Part shown: positions 50,238-62,713 of the stretch, piece after piece
Layout of the letters: each line of letters opens with the position of its first letter
Numbering within the stretch: the first letter of the stretch is position 1
Origin: Phytomonas francai
Taxonomy: Eukaryota; Euglenozoa; Kinetoplastea; Trypanosomatida; Trypanosomatidae
Direction: 5' to 3'
Assembly: GCA_001766655.1 (NCBI GenBank)
Contig: MJCC01000003.1
Coordinates: 753,115-817,114 of the forward strand
Length of the DNA stretch: 64,000 nucleotides
Notes under the pieces: generated by a model
What the model was told of the DNA's origin: nothing
Database searches by the model: none
Seen by the model: only the letters and a program-made list of their open reading frames with translations
Translations under genes and position numbers: made by a program

Positions 50238-51107
50238 TTTCACGTGGCTGAGGCTAATATTAATTTTCTTTTCGTTCTTTTTTTTTTCTCAGGGACTTTG
50301 AAAAGCAATATACAGGATTGAAAAGAGTCTGAAATTAAGCATATATCTATATTTATTCAAAATACTATACTGAGAACGGTTCGTAGGAAATAGTTCCACT
50401 TCTGTAGGGTGAGTTATATATCGCCTATGTTATGGATATTTTTGAATCATTAACAAATACCCATGAGTAAGAAGCATGGTAAAGAAAACCACCTTTGTGT
50501 ACTTTCTTCTTTTTATTTTGAACGCATTTCGTCCACAAAAACGTCTATTATTTATTACCATGAAGCAAAATAACTGAATAAATGATCTCATTCGGATATT
50601 GTTGCTTCAAATATCTTTTTAGCTGTCCTCCATTTATAAATATCTCATTATATTCTTCATTCAAACAATCGATTTTTAGCGATAAATTGTATTTATCATC
50701 GGATATTTTCCCGCCATTATACCGATATGTTCTACTTTACCCACAAATTCGTTTGAATAAGACAAACATACTCTTTTTTATAAGGGAGAGGAAATGAAAA
50801 GGCGAAGAGGGGAGCTTTAGCTACCATCCGAATAAATAAGGGGGATACGATTCCGTAGCGAAAAACACGTCTTTTCGTATCTTTTTCTTCTTTTCCATCC
50901 GTGTTGTTGTTGTTGATCCTCGTCTATTTATTCGTAAAATCCCCAAGCAACGGTAAACCTCCGTCCCCTTTAATAAGTTAATAAATTAATTGGGAGTTAT
51001 ATGTAGCTATTCATAAGCATATGTGCCTATATATATATATATATATATAGCGCGCGCGCGCGAGAGAGAGAGAGAGAGGTGGACAGCTAGATATTCACTC
51101 CCCCCTT
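50238..51107. other. Intergenic region with compound repeat
   Basis: AT-rich spacer ending in a compound (AT)n-(CG)n-(GA)n repeat next to the SUMO stop codon. No gene seen. Confidence 0.6.
51029..51078. repeat. Compound (AT)n(CG)n(GA)n repeat
   Basis: Three dinucleotide tracts abut: AT at 51029-51049, CG at about 51050-51062 and GA at about 51062-51078. The alternating CG part is a classic Z-DNA-prone sequence. The array sits about 30 bases beyond the SUMO stop codon. Confidence 0.9.
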
Positions 51108-51521
51108 TCAAATGAGCGCCTCCTTCGCTGGCGTTAGTTCCCCCCCCCCGCCCGTCTGCTCGACCATCGCGTCGATGATGTCGTCGTCGACCATCTTCAG
51201 GCTGTCCGGCGTGCTCGCCTCGTCGATGACCATCCCCTCAAACAAAAAGCGAATGCTATTCCGCGAGATGCTCTGGCGATTGCAGTAGGCGTCGAACAAC
51301 TTGCGGAGTTGGGTGCCGCGTTTGATCTTAAAAAACATCTCCGCACCGTCGGCGTTGACGACTTTGAGGGAAATTTGCTTTTGCGCGGGCGGAGGCGCCC
51401 CGCCGGCTTCCGATTTGACATTCCCCGCGGCCCCTTCCGCGGTGGGATTCAGCGGCTCCTCGCTGCTATGGTTCGGAGGATTCTTTTCACTACCTTGAGA
51501 ACCTTCCTGCTCGTTTGCCAT
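51108..51521 (-). CDS. SUMO: SUMO, small ubiquitin-like modifier precursor (137 aa)
   Basis: Covalent protein modifier conjugated through its C-terminal diglycine. A flexible N-terminal arm of about 47 residues leads into the ubiquitin-like fold: ISLKVVNADGAEMFFKIKRG, LRKLFDAYCNRQSISRNSIR, FLFEGMVIDEASTPDSLKMV and DDDIIDAMVEQTGG. The mature end is most likely Gly125, leaving a 12-residue tail (GGELTPAKEALI) for removal by a SUMO protease. The arm contains VKSE at residues 35-38, a consensus sumoylation site (Lys36) that could allow chain formation. The phenylalanine-containing FLFEG strand and the short size are typical. A single copy is present in this window. Confidence 0.96.
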   Translation of the reverse strand: MANEQEGSQGSEKNPPNHSSEEPLNPTAEGAAGNVKSEAGGAPPPAQKQISLKVVNADGAEMFFKIKRGTQLRKLFDAYCNRQSISRNSIRFLFEGMVIDEASTPDSLKMVDDDIIDAMVEQTGGGGELTPAKEALI

Positions 51522-53088
51522 TTCGAACCTGAGATCAAGTTGCTTCTTTCCTTTTTTAAAGTAAAATGAGAGTTGTGTTCTATAATAATAGTATTATTGT
51601 ATATTTTATAACGTTCTTTTCCCCTTTTGTTCGTATTGGGTGTCAGCTGGTAAGAATGACGAAAAGGGCTGTATGTGTGCTGTTCAGCTTTTAGAGGCCG
51701 CGCTCTTGAATACTTTTCCTATGGCAATAGCAGAAATATGATAGAGCACCAAGCGAATCCAAAAGAAAATATATGAACATGAATTACCATTTAAACTACA
51801 CCTTGCAGGGTAAGACACCCCACAATAGAGTATCTTTTTCGCGCTGATATTCCCTTTTTGAGTCTGAGTGCTGTTGTTTACCACTAGTTGAGCGGTACTA
51901 TGCTGTGTTGTAAAGCCACTGCCCTGTGGCTTACGAATACATTCATTATTAGCTAGCATACCCCATTATAGTCGTAAGTATACGATTTACTATGAAAAGA
52001 ATAAAATTCCATGATTAATAAGCTTATAAGATTTTTTTAAAAGTTTCGAAGTTATTTCGGAGAAAGAATACACAGATGTTGTGTTTGTATTCCAGTAAGT
52101 GTGAAGTACCAGTTGTGTAAATACCATAGATGTGCAGCTATCCTCGCTTTAATACGTAGTTTCGAACGAGTGAGGGGGGAATGTGGTCGATTCAAAAAAA
52201 CATGGAGGAAAATGGGTAAGAAAATTAATTTTGATAGTTGTAAGAAGTTTCAAAGTGTATTTGTTCAGTTTGTGCTCAACATTCCTTATCCAGAATTACC
52301 CGAATAGAATGATTGACGTTTTTCAAGACAACAGTGGAGCTGTTTCCCGCCTTTTTGATTTCCTTCGTGCATTTGCTAGTTCCCATGTCTGTGGTAAACG
52401 ATGCCTTCTTGTAGTCACTGGTTTCTTTTCCTAAGGAATTATGACCCCCTTCTTTTGCATTTTTCCGTCTCATTATGATGTTTTTATTAACTTGACAGTG
52501 AAAATTACCATTTCGAATAGATATACTGAATGTCCTTTAGACCTTTCAGAACGAGTATTTTCTGCCGCTATTCGATTTGTCTTCCTTTTTATAATAAAGC
52601 AGATGTACTAAAGGCTAATGTTAAATATGCACACAGAGAAAGAGGAAGGAAATGTGAGCTAAGCCCTAATTGTGGGAAAAAAAAAAACGGGAAAGGAAAC
52701 ACCGGGGATCAATATTTTGATTTTTTTAGGGTATTATGCTGGGGTTAGGTTCCAGTGAAGAGAAAGGAAAAATCGTCTAACGGGAAAAGACGGATAATAT
52801 GTAAAAAACTAGCTGCCCATACACATTCGAAACCATCTTCCCTTTTAAAAAGAAACCAAGAAATAATAGATTCAATGCGCATCCTATCACCACTATTGTC
52901 ATCAAGAAAAAAGGGATATTTCCATTTCACCAGATTTCCAACAAAAGGGGAGGGGAAAAATATGCGTGGGAGGGATTTATGCAACCCCCCCTCCTCCTCC
53001 CCTCCGTAAGTTTTCCCGACAAACCCCCCTCCCCTCCCCGCATCTACCGCATCTTTTTCTTTTCAAAATACATATCTTCTGTTTTCTT
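51522..53088. other. Long intergenic region
   Basis: 1.57 kb of AT-rich DNA between SEC11 and SUMO. Several open stretches of 60-90 codons exist on both strands, including 51684-51959 on the minus strand, which encodes a hydrophobic stretch. None has convincing composition. A C-rich stretch lies near 52984-53040. Confidence 0.55.
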
Positions 53089-53625
53089 CTATTCCAAGCT
53101 CGTTAGAAGGAACATGAATAGAAGGCCCATGGTGGCCCATTTCAGAACCGGCACCTCATTCACCATAATCGTCGCGTACCCCATAAACGAGACCTTCGCG
53201 AAGACCTTCCCGAGGATTTGATCCTCGGCGATGAACTCGGCCCCGCCGGGGTAGAGCGCGCGGTCGTCCCAGCGGTTGTTGTCGCCTTTGGTGAGGAAAA
53301 GGCGCCGGCCGTCCTCCGGCCGCCCATGCGCCTCGATCACGCGATGCACGATCGGGATTTCCTTCCCGGAAAGCGCGTAGACGACGATATCCCCGGCCGC
53401 GATCGCGCGCGGGGACTTTTGGTGGAGAAGCAGGAGGTCGCCGCGGCGGTAGCCGGGCTCCATGCTCCCGCTGATCACCACCACGATGCTGTTATCGCAC
53501 CACGTCAGCCTCGTCAGCAGGGTCCAGCCCACCAGAGAAAGGCTCAGGAAGGTTAAAATGTAAAGCGTCTGCTGGACGTAATCGCGAAGGCGGAAAGAAT
53601 GGAGGATGTTGATCTGATCCCGCAT
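53089..53625 (-). CDS. SEC11: Signal peptidase complex catalytic subunit SEC11 (178 aa)
   Basis: Membrane serine protease of the endoplasmic reticulum that cleaves signal peptides. The frame is open further upstream but the first ATG that gives a normal N-terminus is at 53625 (MRDQINILHSFRLRDYVQQT). One transmembrane helix at about residues 20-37 (TLYILTFLSLSLVGWTLL) precedes the catalytic region. Catalytic Ser54 lies in SGSMEP. RGDLLLLHQK and GDIVVYALSGKEIPIVHRVI follow, with the catalytic His94, which replaces the bacterial lysine. TKGDNNRWDD (Asp115, 120, 121) gives the acidic residue. A second hydrophobic stretch ends the protein. Length and motif order match eukaryotic SEC11. Confidence 0.96.
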   Translation of the reverse strand: MRDQINILHSFRLRDYVQQTLYILTFLSLSLVGWTLLTRLTWCDNSIVVVISGSMEPGYRRGDLLLLHQKSPRAIAAGDIVVYALSGKEIPIVHRVIEAHGRPEDGRRLFLTKGDNNRWDDRALYPGGAEFIAEDQILGKVFAKVSFMGYATIMVNEVPVLKWATMGLLFMFLLTSLE

Positions 53626-54431
53626 CCTTTTGGCGCACCCGATATCTAAATACACCGATATTCCTACTGGTACGGCCCCTCGGAGGACGTTTCGCCTTTT
53701 TTACAGACCGTGGGATGCGCGTGTGCGCGTTAAAATCCAACCCGAGCGACAATACCGTGGAGCTTCTCAGCGGCGGATACCACACAAAAAGGTGAAAGAA
53801 TCACTACTCGTCGTACTCTTTTGTGCGTGTGCAGCCCCTCACCCTTTGAATGACTCTGAAAATAAAAAGATCGTCATGGAGGTTAGGGGAAAGCAGATGG
53901 ATGACGTTAATTTTACAATAAGTAAGCCCTCTGGCGTGCACACCAGTGCAAAAAATAGCAGTAGAAAGGATTAAATTATCTTTGTTAATTTAAACTGATA
54001 TTTTTTTTTTAGGAAAGTAAACGTTATTATTAATATTCAAAAATTCAAGACATCCTCGCTACGCAGCGGAAATAAAATAATAACGTCAACAAGAGACACT
54101 CAAACGCCAAAAAAGGTCGATAAAGAGTTTCTTTTTTTTTTTTTTTAGTAATATTCCCAATATTACCGAAACGTTTGAACGACCTTATGGGTTGAAATAC
54201 AAGAGAAAAAGGAGTGACCTAACAAACCTGAGTTTTTGTTTATTTCATTGCTCTTCTTTGAAGGATCCTTTCTTCCCAGTTGCTGAAAAAAAAGATAAGG
54301 TGCAAAAATTCTGTTGCGTGCGTGATAAAAGAAGAGAGGACAAGGATCTCTTATCCTTTACACAAATATATATATATATATATCACAAATCCTCGGCGAA
54401 ATCGACTCGTATTCTGATGATTCATCGCTAC
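53626..54431. other. Intergenic region
   Basis: GC-moderate near SEC11 and AT-rich beyond, with poly-T runs near 54000 and 54130-54146 and a (TA)n tract at 54366-54383. No gene seen. Confidence 0.6.
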
Positions 54432-55093
54432 TTACTCGACCTGAAAGATATGGCGCTTCTCTGTAAGCGCCGTCCGTGCGTAATCCCCTCCGCTGCCGAT
54501 GGCCTCCTCCTCCTCTTCTAAACGCATGATGGCCTGTCGTAATAGCGCCTTGCCGTCTTCATTTCCAATTAAAGTAAAAACTAAATCAATCAAAGTCTGC
54601 TGGGAAAGGCGCGTTGGGCGAATGGAAATGCCTTCATGGAAGGCAATCGGCGCTGCGCGAGCCTGCGGAAGGCGATGTTGAATCAACACACGAAGGAAAT
54701 CGGCGAAAATAAAGTCCAAATCGCCGCTGTGGACTGCGAAAATCGACGTAAAGTGTCCGGAAACCTGAAAAAGCGAGGCCAACACCGCGGCAAGGGAAAA
54801 TAGACGCGTCAGCATTGGCGGCAGTCCTATCATGGAAGAAGAGGAATGGGGAAGAGCGTTGGGCAGTTTGGGATTTTGCGCACGAGCACGCGTGACCGAG
54901 GTGCTCATTTCCAGGGCCTTTGCGGCTCCTTCTTCTTCTTTGTCTCCTTTATTATTATTAACAGCATCCCTCGCCTCTTCCTTTTCATCGTCGTCATTTT
55001 CTTCCACTTGCTTTGCTAAATAATGAAAGAGCGAGGTGAGTTGGTTATACAACCGCTGTCCTCGTAATGAGGCGCTGAATTCCACCACGCCGC

Positions 55094-55124
<31 letters not shown>

Positions 55125-58100
55125 TCTCGGGGAATAAAGCAGAACCTCTTCCTCTTTTTTATCCTCTTCCTCTTTGCAGCGCATGCTCTCGTGCAGGACG
55201 CAAAGAAAGAGCGAGGTCAGGAGCCCTGGCAGGAGGGAGGGCTGCCGCCATAGCACCCTGAGCGGAATCCACGTCCGCGTGATCAAATCCATCACCCCAC
55301 GTAGCTCCGCTTCGTTCGATTTCAAAAGGGAAGAATTCGAGGAATTAGTTCGCAATGGATGGCGCGCGCTCGTGGCGATATGTTGAAGGATGGCGTGAAG
55401 AAAAGCCCAGACCACGGTCACGAAGGATTCGTCTTGGTAAAAGCCACGCGCGGGAGCTCCACAGAGCCGCAGGAGCAAACTCCACAGATTCCCGCGATTC
55501 TCAGGAGAAGAGGTACACAAGAAAGGCGAAAAGGAGAAAGAACACGAGCTATTATTTACGATTTCGAATTCCTTTCGACATTCGAGAACGGGCGGGAGGG
55601 TGCTCACCCAAAGGAGCCGCTCCAGGTGCGCTTTCATCGCGCCATCGTAGAAACTGGGAAGGAGGCTCAGCTCCCCTAAGGCTCGAGCCGCCGCCGTCAG
55701 CAGCTCATAACCCCCGCACCAGAAGGCCTTTTCGAGAGAATTTCTTTTCACCTCTTCCTTATTATTACCATTATGAATAATAATAGTCCCTTCATTTTTT
55801 GAATTCGTTTCGTGGATATCTCGCGAAGAGCCTCCCGCTGAAGGATCTGTGGGAGGCGAAGCATCGACCCCTCGCCAGGTCGTGGCGAGGCTAGCGGGTG
55901 TGGGAATGATCGCGCCGAGCAAAGCGTGAAACGCCGTACGAATCATGCCATGGAAGGCCTGATTCGTACTCGTATGTTCATGTGCATTTAAAATGTTCAA
56001 TACGGCTGGAAAGGCCTCCAAGGCGTCGAGGTAATACGTTCGCACGGCAACATCGACGCAAGGGCTCGCTCGCGGCAGCTCGGGAAGGAAATCGGAAACG
56101 GTCAGTTTGCTTTTTTTATGGCATGCAAGAATTTTCGCCGCGTAGATGTCAGGAGAATGCAAAAGCGATGCAAAGGGCCGCGTCGGATCATACATAGCGC
56201 AGGCAACACTAATCGCGGCTGCCTTTATCTTTTCGTCCCGCGCTTTTTGGATATTACAAAGTAGCCAAAACGCCATCATACCAGGGGTACGCCCTTGCTG
56301 AAATAAACGCCATGCCCCTCTGAGGAAACCACACCCGTTTCGTTCAATATCAGCCAAGGTAGTTTCGTCTTTTTCCTGAGGGGAGGAAGCGGAGCGTACG
56401 TTAGTAGGGGTCAAAAAGTACCTTGTCTGTTGAATAATATCTTCCTCTCCCTCTTGGTCGTGGTTCAAAATACTCTTCGCGCTGCTATCGGTTTTATTCC
56501 AATAGTGGAACTGACGTGAGAGAATGTGGAGGGGAAAAGTATTTCTGCTAGCGTTGGCAAAGGAAGGGCGCTCCCTTCTTCTGCTTTTATAGCCAAGCTG
56601 CTTCTGTTCGGCCGAGTTTTCCCTCCGCGAGGAGGTCGTCGCTTGAGATATTTCCAGATCCGTTTTAGATGAATTCGCGCCCTCGTCTGCTTCTTTTTCC
56701 TTTCCATGCTCGCTCTCATCCTTGTCGTCGTCGTCGTTATCTTTTTCTTTCAAGGGGTTTTCTTTTCGTTCCTGTTTGCGGGGGTGATGCCCTCGTCTTG
56801 ACCAGCTCGCATAAAGGTTTGCGTATAACCGCGTAAAACAATAGCAAACCGTGCGCAAAAATGAAGCCTCCGGCGATTCTAGTTCAGAACCTTTTATTAT
56901 GCCCGAATCATGCGCTTGCTTCTTTAGATGCGTTTCAACCTTATCGGAAGTGACTGTAGAATCTAAAGTGTTTTCATCGTTCATAACGGAGAGCAGCCAG
57001 ACGACGTGGTGTTGAAGAACTCCTGTCCACACGCGCTCCAAATCCTCCGTAATCGGCGCTTTCAAGGCCACAGGAACTAACGACGTCGTCGCCCTTCCCG
57101 AGACCCCGCGTAGAGCATCCAAAAAAATGCGAAAGGCCCGATGCGCCCCACGCGTTTTTAACGAATTCGAATTCGAAGAAGAAGAAGTGATGGGTAAATC
57201 CGCGTGAAGCCTCTCCGTGATCGCGTGGGATAGGTTTAAAAGAAACTCCCCGGCGGTTGTGCGGGAGAGCTCCTCGAGGCTTCCGACTCGCCGTTCCCTC
57301 CACATCGCCTGCAGGGCACCGAGCGAGGTGGCGTATAGGTGCGCTAAAATACGCATCCCACTTGACATTATTATCGCCGTGGACGACGAGGGGCCGCGAT
57401 AAAGGGCCCCCGAAGCCCCCTCCGAGAGGGCATCATCGAAGAGCCGAGAACACCCCAGCAGGGCGTTCGCGAACGAAAAGGAAAAGAGTCGATGGGTCAC
57501 CGCGCGGACCTCCTCCTCAAAGCAGTACTCGCTGAGAATAGCTGCGAGATCCTCTTTCCCATCACGCGTCTCTTCGCCATTTACACCCCCCTCGGTGGGC
57601 TTTCTCTGCAGATCGGAGGGAAAGGTTAGAAAAACGCCGACCTCGGAAACGTACGCGGGGCTTAATCCCTTGCCTAACGGATTCGATGGAGCACCTTCGT
57701 TCGGATTCCCGTTAGCGATTTTGTCGTTATTAACAAGGCTACGACGCAGGATCTCAACCCCCTGAGGTTCGTACTGCAAGCAACACCAAAACACCTCTAG
57801 AACTTCTCGAATTAGCGTTAAATGCACCGCTTGTACCTCTTCCAAGGCAACCTTTTGTTTATTTTTCGCTTCTTTGTGGGGCTTACCCGGCGTCTTTGGC
57901 GAAAATTCACTTTTGCTCTCCAGAAGAACCATCAACCACTCAATCGCGTTATTCAGGAGTAGTGGCCAGTATACCATATGCCCGGTATTGTTATAAATAT
58001 AGCACATCGCGCGTAGCATCATCGGGAGATGCATTAGACGCGCTTGTATTTTTTTCCCCTGGTCGAAAGCACACGCATCCGCTGTGGAAGCTTCTTCTTC

Positions 58101-61100
58101 TTCATTTTCGTGGTTTTTATTGTTTGCATAATTTACGTGAACGTAGGCTAGAATTTCCTCTGCCGAAACGGCACTGATCACGTCAATGGCAGCGCGTACG
58201 ACGATACCACCGGCGGCCCGCAAACACCGCGTTAACCATAGCGGCGTCGTCAACGATCTCTCGGAACGTGCACTTGCGAGAAAATCCTCGCCCGCCGGGT
58301 CCGCAGAAAGGGAAAAGGTCACGCGAAGAAGCGAAATTAAACACGATCGCATCCGCTTTTGCTTCGCGAAGTGCGCGAGGCTACTCCATTCCATCTCGGT
58401 AATGCTGTTCGCGAGGTGAAGACAGCGGAGTTGAGCCTCCACAAATCCCCTCCGCGACTCCAAGCTACTATTATCATTACTGTTTTCAACTGTAGGGGGT
58501 TCAATCGCGTGAAGGACGTACTCCGCGAGCTTTTTGGCCTCCTTTGTCGAGCTTATTTCACGCGCTAACAGCTTTTCAACCGCCTGCGCAAGCGTCAGGC
58601 GCTCAAGCACGAGTTGCGGCAGTATCACCCCTGCATGCACAAAAGGAGGGTGCGGCATGTGCGTTTTCCCACTCATTTTCCCTTCCAAATCGCCAATTCC
58701 CCAGTTTCCGACGACCTTGTCGATGTCCGAGGTTACTTTCCACAATGTTTGCTCAAGAACTTTGACGTAGTCGATCGTATTTCGCATGCCAAGGTCCTGC
58801 ATGCAGGCGCGCATGAGCCTCCGGCATTGATAAATCGCGTATAACGTGTACAACCAAAGATGCCGCCGCTGCTTCGGCCGCGGAGGAAGGCTACCTTCCC
58901 AAAAGCTAAGGCCTTCTTCCTCATTTTTAACGCTCACCTCATCTTCCCCATTAGGATGATGATCATCACTAGTTTCGTCTAGGCGGCGCTGGGCAAATGC
59001 AATCAAAAGCATCTCAAGCTCCGCCGCCTTCTCGAGTATACTACTGCTCGTGATGGAGGTCGGTGCAACCCCCTCCAAGATCGTCGAAACGAGCTGCAGA
59101 TGAAATAGAATCCCCTCCACGCTATAGCGCGCGTGGGCCTCTTTCGACTTCCTTTCATCGTTTTCCTCCTTTTCATGGTCGGGATCATCGGCTTCGACGG
59201 CGGCCCAATTACAGACGAGATCGAGTAAATGCGAAAGTAGATTTTCCGGATCGAGCGCGTCCATGCACGCGCGAATAAGCGCCTCCCGGATATCGGGGTG
59301 GCTGCACACGTGGTGAAGTGCGAGCACGGTTAATTTACCTTCATAGGCGGATGCCTGTTCACGCCAAAGGGCATCTTCGCTTGAATCCATCGCATCCGTT
59401 TGAACTTCCGCCTCGAGATCGGTTTGCCAGGGCTCCGAGGCGGAGGAGGTGGAGAGGGCGTCGAGCAGAAAAGGAACCTTATTGCCCCTCCCCAAGCGCC
59501 GTACGACGTTCGCAAAGAAATTGTGCAACATCGACAAGGACGAGGAGGTCATGTTTGGCGAAACGGACTTTCCATCAAGGCGAACGGCGACCGCGCCTTT
59601 CGGATCCGTGGTTTCCGTCTGGTCGGTTCGCGGAAACGAGGGGCATTCGGTCTTTCCCACGGCGACGGCGACGGCTATCATGCGGAGAATCACCGGAAGC
59701 TTCATGTCCACGACCTGCGGCGCGATGGTTTCGTACGCCGCGAGGCATTTCGAAACGGCCTCGTCGACCACCTTTCTCCTGCCCCATACATCCGCCGGGT
59801 GGGCGCCCTCCCCCGTATTCCTTGCCGCGGCCCCCGTCGCCTTCTCGAGCTCCGGCGCGAGGACTTTCGCGAAGACGATCGCGAGGCATTCGTAGCCGAG
59901 CCCGCCGTTAAATCGGACGTCGTCGGGGAGGTGGAAAATAGCGGGGCCGCCCCGCCGGAGCCCGGCGAAGAGCCCCGCGAGCCCCGCCCAGCCGATCTCG
60001 CCGAGGCCGAAGCGCCCGAGCAGCCCCGCCGGCGCCCCGCCCATCCACGCCCGCAGGCCGAGCGCGAGCTCCTCGAGGAGGATCAGCGGCAGGTTCGTAT
60101 TCCCGTCCGCGGAGGCCTCGGCCTCGCTTATCCGCGCCTTTATTTCTTCTTTTTCGGCCAGGGGGGGGAGGGCCGCGAGGAAGGCGCGGTACGACGCCAA
60201 CGACGCCCGCGAGAGCGTCGAGAGCAGCGAGGCCCGCCCGCTCGCCAGCGAGGACGCGTACGAGACCAACCCCCGCGAATCCGGCGAGGACCCCCGCGAT
60301 TTCGAATCCGGCGAATCCGTCGAGGACGTCCGGGGTTTCAAACCCGGATGGCCGCGCGAATGGCGGGCGCCCCTCCGCAGGTGGATCCGCCGCTGCTCCT
60401 GCGCGAGGGCGGCCCAGCCGGGGTCGGAGCAAAAGCTCTCGAAGAAGAGCGGGATGCTCGCGATCCACTGCGCGAGGGTGAAGGCCACGGCGACCGCGCG
60501 GCGGCGGCGCCAGGAAAGGCAGGCCTCTCCCGCCCTCGCGGCGTCCGCGGTTTCGTCGCCGACGCGGACGGCCTCCGCGATATCGTTTAATAGCGAGCTC
60601 TCGGTAGGGGGGGTCGTCGTGAAGGTGTGCAGGGCGTACTCGGAGGGCTCGCGAACGTTGCTCAACATCAGCTTCGTATCCTCCCCGCGGTAGTAAATGA
60701 CATAACGGGTCGCCCGATTGCAGATATTCGGGGCGAGAAGATCCCGCAATAATCCCCGAACCGCCTCTTCGCCCTGAGCCAAATCCATTTTCAAAGGTGA
60801 TTTGGCGTCTCCATCGTCCTTTTCGCTGCCATTACGCAGGCGAGCGATGGGCATCTCTCCTAAAATGGCATAAAGCAGGGAGACTTTTTGGAATAGCGGA
60901 ATCTTCTCCAGCATACCGTACGCGTTAGGGACCTTTGCGCCACCCCCCTCCTCCCCCCTATCAGCCTCCGCGCTCACGACATTTTCCATAATAAAATCAA
61001 AGAGTAAACGCAGCATCGGGCATTGCAAAGGATATCGATTTCTTTTCTCGAAAGGAATGATTTTTACCGACGAGGGAGAAGAGGATTCCCCCCTGCTTTG

Positions 61101-62114
61101 ACGTGCTTTACGTGAATCCGCATCCTTTCGAATCGCTTTTTTAGGAAGAGTCCCATCTTCCAGAACCCTTTCCGCTCCCATGCCTCCGACAGAAGTCGGC
61201 GGCGTAAACTTTTTAATTTGCTGTCGAAGAAGCATCGCGCAAGGGCGGCTGTGAAAGAGAGATTGCAGAGCATGGTGCGGCCCGTTTGAAGAGGAAAAAG
61301 GGCAACGCGCAAGACAACGCCGGAGCTGGCGAGAAACCCCCGCCAACAACACGAGCGCCTCCTCGTAGAAAAGGCCAACCCTGCTCCTTAACGAGTCCGA
61401 CTTCGTCGAATCCGCTAAATTGCTGTGTGGTTGGAAGGCGAGGACGAGAAATAGGAAGCTAGTCGTGTTCAAGAGCAAATGCGCCCACGATTCGGTGAAG
61501 GAATGCGAAAAATGCATCCGGACGTGCGCATGGCCGGCGCTAAACCCCATCCAAGCGTCTTCTCCCGCTGTCAAGGAGGGGGATGTGGAAGAGGCGCTTT
61601 GCCCGACTACACAACTTACAATATTCTTAAGAAGTGCAAAAAGCTCCTCCGCATGTGAGAGGGCCGACTCGACGGAGAAATCGGCAGGACTAAACACATA
61701 AAGCTCCTTCTCTACGGCATTGTGCTCCTCGTTAGAGTTTGTTTCTGCCGGCGATTCTTGCTCTTTTCCGAGGGAGGTGTAGAGATGATAGCTTAGCAGG
61801 GATACCGTGAAGCTAATGGCGTAGACTAACGAGTCCGTGATGAGAACAGGTGAGGATGACGACGAAGTGGAAATCCGTTTTTCCTCGTTTTGGTTTGTTT
61901 CAGTGGCGAAATCCCCCTCTTCGAATCGGTTTGAAGGCCCTGCTGGGGTAAGAGCGCGTAGGCACTCTTTCCATGTTTCCAGGTGGGTGAGTGCGTAGAC
62001 ATTTGAGCGTTTTGGATCGCTAAGCGAGGAGAGAACGAAGTTTTCGACGGAATTTCGCTTTAAGGCGAGTTGCCCATACCGCTCTAATTTCTGAATTGCT
62101 GTGGAGGAGAGCAT
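54432..62114 (-). CDS. Very large unrecognised helical protein (2560 aa)
   Basis: A single uninterrupted ATG-initiated frame of 7.7 kb. Most of it alternates hydrophobic helices with loops, as in a helical-repeat scaffold, interrupted by polar low-complexity inserts. These include Ser runs, an acidic/lysine stretch near residues 1785-1815 and an asparagine run near residue 2335. No kinase, HECT, helicase or GTPase motif is visible, and I see no signal peptide. The C-terminus is helical (SGHFTSIFAVHSGDLDFIFA, then RLSQQTLIDLVFTLIGNEDG). Candidates by size and fold are a Nup188/Nup205-type nucleoporin, a URB1-like ribosome-biogenesis factor or another HEAT-type scaffold. None can be chosen by eye. 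About 59400-60600 (residues about 505-905) is an extreme GC-rich island within the frame. Confidence 0.8.
55094..55124 (-). repeat. In-frame AAT repeat encoding poly-Asn
   Basis: A tandem trinucleotide repeat within the 2560-residue coding region, giving an asparagine run near residue 2335. It is probably length-variable between strains. Confidence 0.85.
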
Positions 62115-62679
62115 GTGCCGGGCGTATTTTCTATTCTGGCGTCAAGCTCCTTTTTAAACGCAAAAGAGGGGAAAAGTAAAAATGGAATTATAATAAATCC
62201 CTCTTTCCCCTCCCCCTCTGCCGTGTGTGTATATGTGCGATCTCTCAATGCTAGTCCTTCCTTTGCTTTGATAGTATCGTAATCCTTTATAGGATGAAAA
62301 ACCTTTCACCAAATAAGATGGGTCGTAGCTATTTCCCCTTTTTTCTTTATTATTATTTATTTGCCTCCCTTGCGTCTTATACACCTCAGGACGGTACGCA
62401 AAAGGAGAGAGGGTAATTACGAGTTATGAATGTATTTACTCAGCCTAATGTCAGCTTAAACGAAAGAAGGTGCACGCTGAGGAAATGTGAGACAGCTGTT
62501 AAAAAGGCATATGCTGGAGTGAAAACAGGCAAAAAGTTAGGATTGTGGTGGTATTTATTTAATCGTGAGCCTGCTAATAACAGCTTTGTTGTTATTACCT
62601 CTATTAAGAAAAAAAAACTTTGGCAGGAGAAGGGTTTCTCGAGGTTTACTGTTTGGGATCATTTACCATTCATACAATC

Positions 62680-62713
<34 letters not shown>

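Noticed and set aside
51684..51959. Minus-strand 91-codon frame between SEC11 and SUMO
   Set aside because: It has an ATG and a short hydrophobic stretch, but polar low-complexity sequence otherwise and no clear support; it may merit a transcript check.
59400..60590. 396-codon plus-strand open frame inside the 2560-residue gene
   Set aside because: It coincides exactly with the GC-rich island, so lack of stops is expected by composition, and the opposite frame is the continuous gene.
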